Shown piece after piece: positions 57,770-64,000 of a stretch of 64,000 nucleotides of DNA. Numbering within the stretch: the stretch's first letter is position 1; each line of letters begins with the position of its first letter. The notes below the pieces were generated by a model, which saw only the letters and a list, made by a program, of their open reading frames with translations, ran no database searches and had not been told where the DNA came from. Location: positions 1,247,166-1,311,165 of the forward strand of contig QANY01004032.1 of NCBI GenBank assembly GCA_003255025.1, read 5' to 3'. This DNA comes from Datisca glomerata (Eukaryota; Streptophyta; Magnoliopsida; Cucurbitales; Datiscaceae). A program made the translations under genes and the position numbers.

Positions 57770-58320
57770 ACATGTAATTATACATCAAACCACAACACCT
57801 TATTCACCTCAGTCCAATGGTGTTGCTGAATGAAAAAACCATACCTTAAAAGAAATGATGAATGCATTCTTGATCAGTTCTAGATGACCTCAGAACATGT
57901 AAGGATAAGCTGTTTTGACGACTATGTTTTAAATAAGTTACTCCAAAAGTAAGAGGATAAGACCCCATATGAGTTATGAAAATGTAGAAAATCTTCATAC
58001 AAATACATATGAATGTGGGGATGCCTCACTAAAGTGATGGTACCTACACTAAAAAGGTGAAGATAGGACCAAAAACTACTGATTGCATTTTCATTGGTTA
58101 TACAAATAACAATAGTGCGTATCAATTCCTTGTGTATGAATCTAGAAATCATGAGATTCACAAGAACACGGTAATGGAGTCTAAGAATGCATCATTCTTT
58201 GAACATGCATTTCCTTACAAGTCCAAGGAAAAGCCAAGCTCTTCAGAAAGACTTCTTGAGACTATTGATGAAGAAAATAGTCAGGGCCAAGATGAAAAAG
58301 TTTAGGTAGAACTAAGAAGT
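57770..58320 (+). pseudogene. Copia integrase C-terminal part
   Basis: TPYSPQSNGVAE near 57800-57832 marks the end of the integrase core. The frame 58057-58305 continues with KTTDCIFIGYTNNNSAYQF and SFFEHAFPYK, the standard linker between integrase and RT. The central D-D part of the core is missing. Confidence 0.75.
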
Positions 58321-58559
58321 AAAAGAGCTAGGACAGAAACGTCTTTTGGTCCTGATTTTTTAACCTATATGATTGAAAGTGAACCAAGAACTTTCAATGA
58401 AGCTGTGAACTGCAATGAAGCTGTGAACTCCAATGAAGGTCCTTGTTGAAAGAGGCTATAAAGAGTGAAATTAATTCTATTTTACAAATCATACTTGAAA
58501 ACTTGTGGATCTTTCACCTGGTTGTAAACCTCCGGTGCCTAGTGGATTTTCAAATGAAA

Positions 58560-58930
58560 AATGAAAGCTGACGGATCAATTGATAAATACATATTCTCCG
58601 GTGTCGAGAATAAACTCCATAAGAATGGTACTTGTAATTGCAGCTTGGAAAAATCTTGAAGTACATCAAATGGATCTAAAAACAACCTTTCTAAAAAGAG
58701 ATTTAGAGGAAGAATCTACATGGAACAACCAGAAGATTTTTTCGCTCCTGGGTAAAGAAAGAAAGTCTATAAATTAGTGAAATCATTGTATAGTTTGAAA
58801 CAATCACCAAAACAATGACATGAGATATTTGAGAGTCACATATGATGTCAAGTGGATTAAAAAAACAATGAATGTGATAAATGTATTTATATTAAAGACA
58901 CAGAAAATGGATATGTAATTGTGTGCTTGT
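58560..58930 (+). pseudogene. Copia reverse transcriptase, N-terminal half
   Basis: Frame 58580-58777 has YSPVSRINSIRMVLVIAA, then VHQMDLKTTFL with the first catalytic Asp, then a broken LKQSPKQ segment. Just before the hAT insertion it reaches YVIVCLY, the lead-in to the YVDD box. Confidence 0.8.
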
Positions 58931-58933
58931 ATG

Positions 58934-60101
58934 TACAGGTGGCTGCCAGGCCCGACAATGCTCAGCTCGGGCGGTTCATGGGCTGGTCCTGGGCCTTTCA
59001 GGCGGTTTACGAGCCGGGTCGCTGGAATTCTAAGGTGATCCGGAGTGAACCGCTGAATCGACCCGTGTACACACGGGCCGGGCCGGGCCGATCCTGATTA
59101 AATAACCAGACCGGCTCGTTTTCCCTCCCTTTAATATGATGTAATTCTAAATGTAGATGGAGAGAGTTGAACCTTGATGAGAAATAGATAAAGTAGGGAT
59201 TACCACTAAGATATATGGAAGTCATGTTACGTTTTTTTAATTATTTTCATTTCTTACTTTAAAATCTTAATGAAAAAAACTTGTCATATTAAGTAAAATA
59301 ATTAGTTTATTGATTGAATTAAATAGTTGCATCATTATAAATTAAGTACATCCTAATAAAGTACTCATTTAAATAAAAAATTATAATAATAAGAGAGATT
59401 CCAACAATCATAAATTTTTTATTTATTGAATTTGAGAGTTGCATCACTATAAATTATGCACATCCTAACTAGGTTGGCACCTACCTATTTATCAATCACT
59501 TGCAACAATCTCAAAAATTAGCCCCCCACCCCCGAGCTAGTCTCGTTAAAACCTTTACTGGAAAAAACCTCATTGGGGAAAACCCACAAAAGAAAATAAT
59601 TCGATATCTAACTCATCATTTTATTTAATTCCATATTCCGTTTAAAAAATTTATAAAGTTCTGATCTATGAGGAGTAGAAATAATATTTTTCATTGTAAA
59701 TTTCATTATTTGTTGAGAAATAATATTTTTTTAATTTACATTTAATTAAATACATCTATGTCAAAAATATATTATTTAAGATATATAATATTTCAACAAA
59801 AGTTATCTTGGTCTATTGATAATGAGTGTGGTTGGTAAGGGAGAGGTCAATGGTTCAAGCTCCAATACATGCACAATTTTCTAAATATTTAGATAAAGGG
59901 AGAGTGCTACGGGTCGGGCCGGGCTTAACATCCGGTTTGATCTGGGTCGAGCTTAACACCAAGTCCGGTCCGACCCGGGCTTCGTCAACGGGCCTAAATC
60001 GGCTGGTACTATTCATAAACAGGCCAGGCCGGTCTGTGCTTTAACGGGTCAGGCCAGTTCAGCCGATTTTGTGGGCTAAACCGGCCCCCTTACCACCTCT
60101 A
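58934..60101. mobile_element. Non-autonomous hAT element with 8-bp TSD
   Basis: 1,168 bp bounded by CTTGTATG at 58926-58933 and 60102-60109. Ends are TACAGGTGGC on the left and, on the opposite strand, TAGAGGTGGT on the right. Both subterminal regions are rich in GGGCCGGGCC-like words, as in plant hAT elements. The interior is AT-rich with no transposase frame. Frames 59007-59225 and 59826-60044 only translate the GC-rich ends. It split the YVDD box of the host copia RT. Confidence 0.85.
59799..59880 (+). repeat. tRNA-like SINE head inside the hAT element
   Basis: GGTCTATTGATAATGAGTG resembles a pol III A box context and GGTTCAAGCTCC (59853-59864) a B box, 40 bp apart. The same head, without the B box, lies at 57716-57762. 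It may be a truncated SINE. Confidence 0.4.
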
Positions 60102-60716
60102 CTTGTATGTCGATGACATGCCTATCGTTAGTAGTAATAATAAGATGTTCAAATTTATTAAAGATATGTTAAAATCTAGATTTGATATGAAAGACATGAG
60201 ACTTGCTAATATTATATTCGGAATAAAAATTAAATGAATATTAGATGAACTTATTTTAAGTCAATCTCATTATGTATATTGATACTTAAAAAATTTAACA
60301 AAAATGGCACTGGTGAATCAAAAACACCGACGGATACGAGTATACATTTGTCCAAGAATAAAAATGATAATATCTCTCAAGTAGAGTACTCTACAGTGAG
60401 AGGTAGTCTAATGTACTTAATGAGTTGTACAATACCTGATGTAACTTATACGATGTGTAAACTAAATAGATTCACGAATAATCCTAGAGCCGAATATTGG
60501 AAAACCATTGTGAGAGTACTGAGGTACTTACGATATACTCAAAATTACAGACTACACTATTCAAGATATCTAGCGTCCTAAAAGGATATATTGATGCAAA
60601 TTAAATATCTGATAAGATAGATACAAAGTCTATTAGTGGATATGATTTCACACTAGGAGGTGCTACTGTAGCATGAAAATTCTCAAAATAGATTGTTATA
60701 ACTATATTTACTAAGA
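60102..60716 (+). pseudogene. Copia reverse transcriptase C-terminal half and RNase H start
   Basis: Resumes with YVDDMPIV right after the hAT target duplication, then FDMKDM, and frame 60279-60581 with YSTVRGSLMYLM, CTIPDVTYTM and a RVLRYLRYT block of the RT connection. RNase H begins SISGYDFTLGGA near 60635-60670 and is cut at about 60716. A stop lies at 60236. Confidence 0.8.
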
Positions 60717-62555
60717 TTGGTAGGTTTTAAAAAATTAACTAAAAAACAAGTTTGAACCACGAACGGTTCGTGGGTGGAATATCAATTTTTTTTTCAATTA
60801 ACTTATTTAATCCAATTAAATAATTTAAAATCAAATTACGTGTGATTATGCATATACGATATTAAATGAGAAGATAAGATTAGAAGTAATTTTTCACCTA
60901 CACTTTGTATCAGAGAATTTTAGAACTGGTGGATTTCCTTCGAGCATTCTTTGTGTTCTTCAAGCTTCGGGATTCGAATCACGAACTTGAACACTAAAAA
61001 TGATTTATGTATTTCGTCCACTAACAACTATCCGTTAATTTCAGAAATATATCTCACGAGAATTTTGTGTTGGAATTTGAGTGTGGACTCTCAAAATGAT
61101 TGGATGAAATAATCAAATATTTTCCTTCAATGCTCTCTCAATCGGTAGCAATCACTAGGGAGGTGAGAAAAATCTTTTTCTCTGTATCTGATATAAGATC
61201 TGTATCTCTTTCTCTCTCTCCGCAACCACCCCCATATATTCAAATTGCCGAAAATTAGTATATCTTCACAGTGTTAGAGTTGTACCAAAATTTATCAATC
61301 CAATTGATAGATTTAATTGAGCATTATCAATTAATTAATTTTTATTTACTAATTATCCAATTATTAGAAAATAATAAACTAATTAATTTCAATATAAATA
61401 ATCACAATTTAACTAATTAAATGACATCACTCATCACATATATGTGTAGGAAATATGCCTTAGCAACAAAACACATTTTGAACCAATTTACCTTCTTTCT
61501 CTATTCCTGTTCTCACGAGCTATTTCTGAGACCGGATGGATCCACATGAACAAAATTAAGTATTCAAATGCATGGTGAATTTATCTCCATAAATTCCCGT
61601 CTTATTTAATCCGACATCGTACGACTCCATTATAGGTTCAATGCCGAATCAACTCTCGATTCATGCACACTACTTTTATGTTGGTGTAAATAAACCATTT
61701 TTATTTTCACGGCCCAAAGAATATTCTAACATAATACCCATCGTGAATATCAGTAAAAAGAGTAGAATAAAAAATTATCATTTTATCCCTTTTGTTATTA
61801 TTTTCTTAACTCCTTTATTAACTGTGATTAAGAAAAACATAATAGTGAATTATCTCGTTTAATTCACAAGTCTTAATCATTGACTTAATTCATTGAATAC
61901 ATGGCTAGGTTAATTTATTCATACACATATCGATAAAACATAAGGTGATATTGTTGTTTTCGTAATCCAGCACAAATTTCTATATATGTGAATCACGCAA
62001 CTCTAACTTAATTGAATTACAATCCCTACAGCCGAGGTATTGCCCGCCAATTCGAACTCACTCATTTGACGTATCAAAAATTGTAACTAACTAAGTCAAG
62101 CTACGTATTCACCTCAAGATTAAGGTAATTACAAAAATATCAAAGGTGTAACAATTAGATTTAGAGTTAGGTAAATAGTTTTGGGCTATAAACTAATTTG
62201 TTACCGGTCTATTCAACATGTTCATATCATGTCTAGGTTATACCGTTTGATTTTCCACTCCCATGTCCCATGACTGACATCCATTGGTTCAACCTAATAG
62301 TCATAATCAGATTCGATTGCCCAGACGATCTTAAGACTACAAATATTATTCTGAACTTTCTCAGAAGAGTTCATCTGGAGGCGCCTCTGTCTTCACTCTT
62401 CGTTCGTTGATGAAAGTTTCAAAACTTGAGTATAATTTAAAATAAAACTTTCAATTTATTTATAAAAATTTAATAATATTAATGTCTGAGAAATAACTAA
62501 AAATAAATAAATAATTATGATATGTTACTTTATGGACATATTCTAACAGGAACTT
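60717..62555 (-). repeat. LTR-like block between two copia fragments
   Basis: On the minus strand it begins TGTTAGAATATGTCC at about 62549, interrupting the integrase frame of the next element. At its other end it shares AGTTAATTTTTTAAAACC and the GTTCGTGG segment with the block at 35157. No coding sequence (frame 61641-61862 is incidental). It looks like a solo LTR or part of a further LTR element, but both ends cannot be proven. Confidence 0.45.
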
Positions 62556-62949
62556 GGTTCATAATGTATGTTGTTGTTTCCAAGGCATATCCCCAGAACG
62601 GATCTAGGAGAGATGAGTAACCATCAATGATCGAGTTACATGGTCTGGATAGTTTTTGAACACCCCTACTCGTCATGGATCTAACCATATCCAACAGAGT
62701 TCGATTCATTCTCTCTGACACACCATTCTATTCTAGAGTGTTAGGTGTTATATGCTGAGAAAGAATACATTCTTCCTTAAGAAAGTCTTCGAACTCTCCT
62801 AGCGAATACTCTCCACCATGATCAGATCGTAGCGTTTTGATTTGTTTCTCTAATTGCTTTTCGACCATAGCCTTGTACTCTTTGAACTTTTCAAAGGTTT
62901 CAGACTTTTCGTGCATCACATAAAACATGTCTAAAATGTGAGTAGTCAT
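62530..62949 (-). pseudogene. Copia integrase core, C-terminal half
   Basis: The frame at 62728-62949 reads KQIKTLRSDHGGEYSLGEF with the second catalytic Asp, and QHITPNTLE. The next frame (62530-62721) has SERMNRTLLDMVRSM with the catalytic Glu region and ends YIMNQVPVR, where the LTR-like block takes over. Confidence 0.85.
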
Positions 62950-63232
62950 CAGTGAAGGTTACAAAATATTGATAACCTACTCTTGCTTGAATATTCAATG
63001 ACTCGTATACATCACTATGTACGAGTTTGATGCATTGAGTGACTCTTTCACCCTTCACTGAAAATGGTCTCTTGGTCATTTTATCTTTTATACAGGATTC
63101 ACATGTGAGTAGTGATCCCACACTTAAAGTTTGTAACGGACCTTCCTTTGCAAGTCTTCTAATCGTATCTAGACTAATGTGGCCAAGACGTAAGTGCCAC
63201 AAATATGTTAGATCGGTCGAGTTAGACTTCAA
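62900..63232 (-). pseudogene. Copia pre-integrase and integrase start
   Basis: LWHLRLGHISLDTIRRLAKEG is the HHCC zinc-binding pre-integrase segment, followed by CESCIKDKMTKRPF and HSDVYESL, then VTFTDDYSHF of the integrase core with its first catalytic Asp. The frame ends in a frameshift near 62935. Confidence 0.85.
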
Positions 63233-63389
63233 CCTTGTACTATCCCTTTATAATTTAGTATTTATTTCAGTGTCACATATTATTGGAACTATTGGTTTTA
63301 CGAAAAAAATTTATTATCAAATGTGTAATAGTAGTTAAGCAATCAATTCTAAAAATATCAATATATTTATCAATGAAATTCAAACTGAA

Positions 63390-63644
63390 TTATTGCTCAA
63401 TTAAACTAGCTACTGAAATAAGGTTCTTCCAAAAGAACGGGATATAATAAAAATCACGTAAAATCATAAAACTGTTATCGAATGACAATTTAATAGTTTC
63501 AACAGTTTCGACCGATCCTACTACTCCATTTCCCCAACGGAAGCTGAACTCGCCCTCATCAAGCCTTATTATTTCCTTGAACCCCTCGCAATGATGACAC
63601 TTGTCTTTCGACTTGTCCACTTTTGCAGTTCCCCTACCCTTCAT
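63390..63644 (-). pseudogene. Copia zinc-knuckle remnant and protease C-terminal part
   Basis: Starts with KDKCHHCEG, the first half of a CCHC knuckle, then jumps to LSFDNSFMILRDFYYIPFFW and KNLISVASL, which close the protease domain. The protease active-site triad is deleted between them. Confidence 0.7.
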
Positions 63645-64000
63645 AGCTTTCGAGTTTTACTTCTTAGCCTTCTTCCGACCTCTCCTGTGTTTCCTTTTCG
63701 GTGGCAGAGGTGGAAGGCTTGCTTTTAGTAAAGTTTACCTCTCCAGTCTTCCTCTTGCCTTTTAGAAATAGAGTCTTAGCAGCTTGGAGTTCCTTCATCA
63801 GCTTAGCAACTCAGGCAGGGTCTCAAGGATCATATCAACTTGTGCCTCGCCATCTATCTCAGCACCCATCTCATTCTGATAACTAATGGTCAACATCATA
63901 TGATATCTGACAGGAGTTCTAGGTTTCATCCTGCAGTTCATGAAATTTCACATAACAGTCTGTTTGGCTTAACGACCCTGATCTCCAAACATTTCAATGA

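Larger units (their letters stand above)
56166..60716 (+). mobile_element. Ty1/copia element, decayed, split by a hAT element
   Basis: Left to right: gag (56170-57000), zinc-knuckle remnant and protease (57030-57420), pre-integrase (57430-57700), integrase core and C-terminal part (57780-58300), reverse transcriptase (58560-58930 and, after the insertion, 60102-60590), RNase H start (60590-60716). All domains keep the copia order. Stops are numerous. A hAT element occupies 58934-60101. The element stops in RNase H at 60716, where an LTR-like block begins. Confidence 0.8.
62530..63990 (-). mobile_element. Ty1/copia element, minus strand, running off the window
   Basis: From the window edge leftward: end of gag with a Lys/Ser-rich stretch (63990-63660), zinc-knuckle and protease remnant (63644-63390), pre-integrase (63232-63060) and integrase core (63050-62550). 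Sequence stops in the integrase at 62550, where an LTR-like block begins, so RT and RNase H are missing here. Frames overlap imperfectly and the element is not functional. Confidence 0.8.

Overview
This is an AT-rich window from a plant nuclear genome, most likely a eudicot. The evidence is one multi-exon plant kinase gene with GT-AG introns, an LSD1-type zinc-finger gene remnant, a captured dormancy/auxin-associated (DRM1/ARP-type) gene piece, and a dense load of plant mobile elements: Ty1/copia, LINE, LARD-like LTR element, hAT, CACTA, Tourist-like MITE, SINE and endogenous pararetrovirus. The species cannot be named from sequence alone. No rRNA gene, CRISPR array or prokaryotic operon is visible. 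Long ORFs are rare because almost everything outside the kinase gene is decayed repeat.

Layout. 0.2-1.4 kb: a near-perfect 1.25-kb foldback inverted repeat, with a small retroposon inserted in one arm only. 1.6-2.4 kb: 3' end of a copia element. 2.4-18.6 kb: a mosaic of endogenous Caulimoviridae (Petuvirus/Florendovirus-like gene order: movement protein, capsid with zinc knuckle, aspartic protease, reverse transcriptase, RNase H, then an unidentified second ORF). It has leader regions about 7.0 kb apart on the + strand, an internal 1.94-kb tandem duplication and several inverted blocks. 18.65-22.55 kb: one end and decayed transposase exons of a CACTA (En/Spm) element. 22.6-24.35 kb: a minus-strand copia with a clear 416-bp 5' LTR. 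25.6-26.1 kb: an unrecognised basic ORF. 27.4-31.3 kb, minus strand: a LOL1/LSD1-like three-finger zinc-finger gene remnant whose first finger exon, with flanking intron, is amplified to five tandem 480-bp copies. 32.2-35.16 kb: a minus-strand LINE. 36.2-41.5 kb, plus strand: the one apparently intact gene, a seven-exon CDK-like (IBS1-like) kinase with an MGC N-terminus and an E2F-type site upstream; its introns carry a SINE and a MITE. 43-45 kb: LTR-like promoter sequence. 45.0-46.9 kb: a second, distant minus-strand pararetrovirus fragment. 48.5-54.3 kb: an LTR element of LARD type without polymerase genes, containing a sense-strand DRM1/ARP-like coding fragment and a 58-bp tandem array with higher-order structure. 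56.1-60.7 kb: a plus-strand copia whose reverse-transcriptase active site is split by a 1,168-bp hAT element with an 8-bp target duplication. 60.7-62.55 kb: an LTR-like block. 62.55-64 kb: a minus-strand copia running off the window.

The genes do not form a pathway. The main biology is genome evolution: exon amplification by tandem duplication, gene capture by an LTR element, viral integration and rearrangement, and nested transposition. The strongest leads are the finger-exon array (28.95-31.33 kb) and the DRM1-carrying LARD (48.5-54.3 kb).
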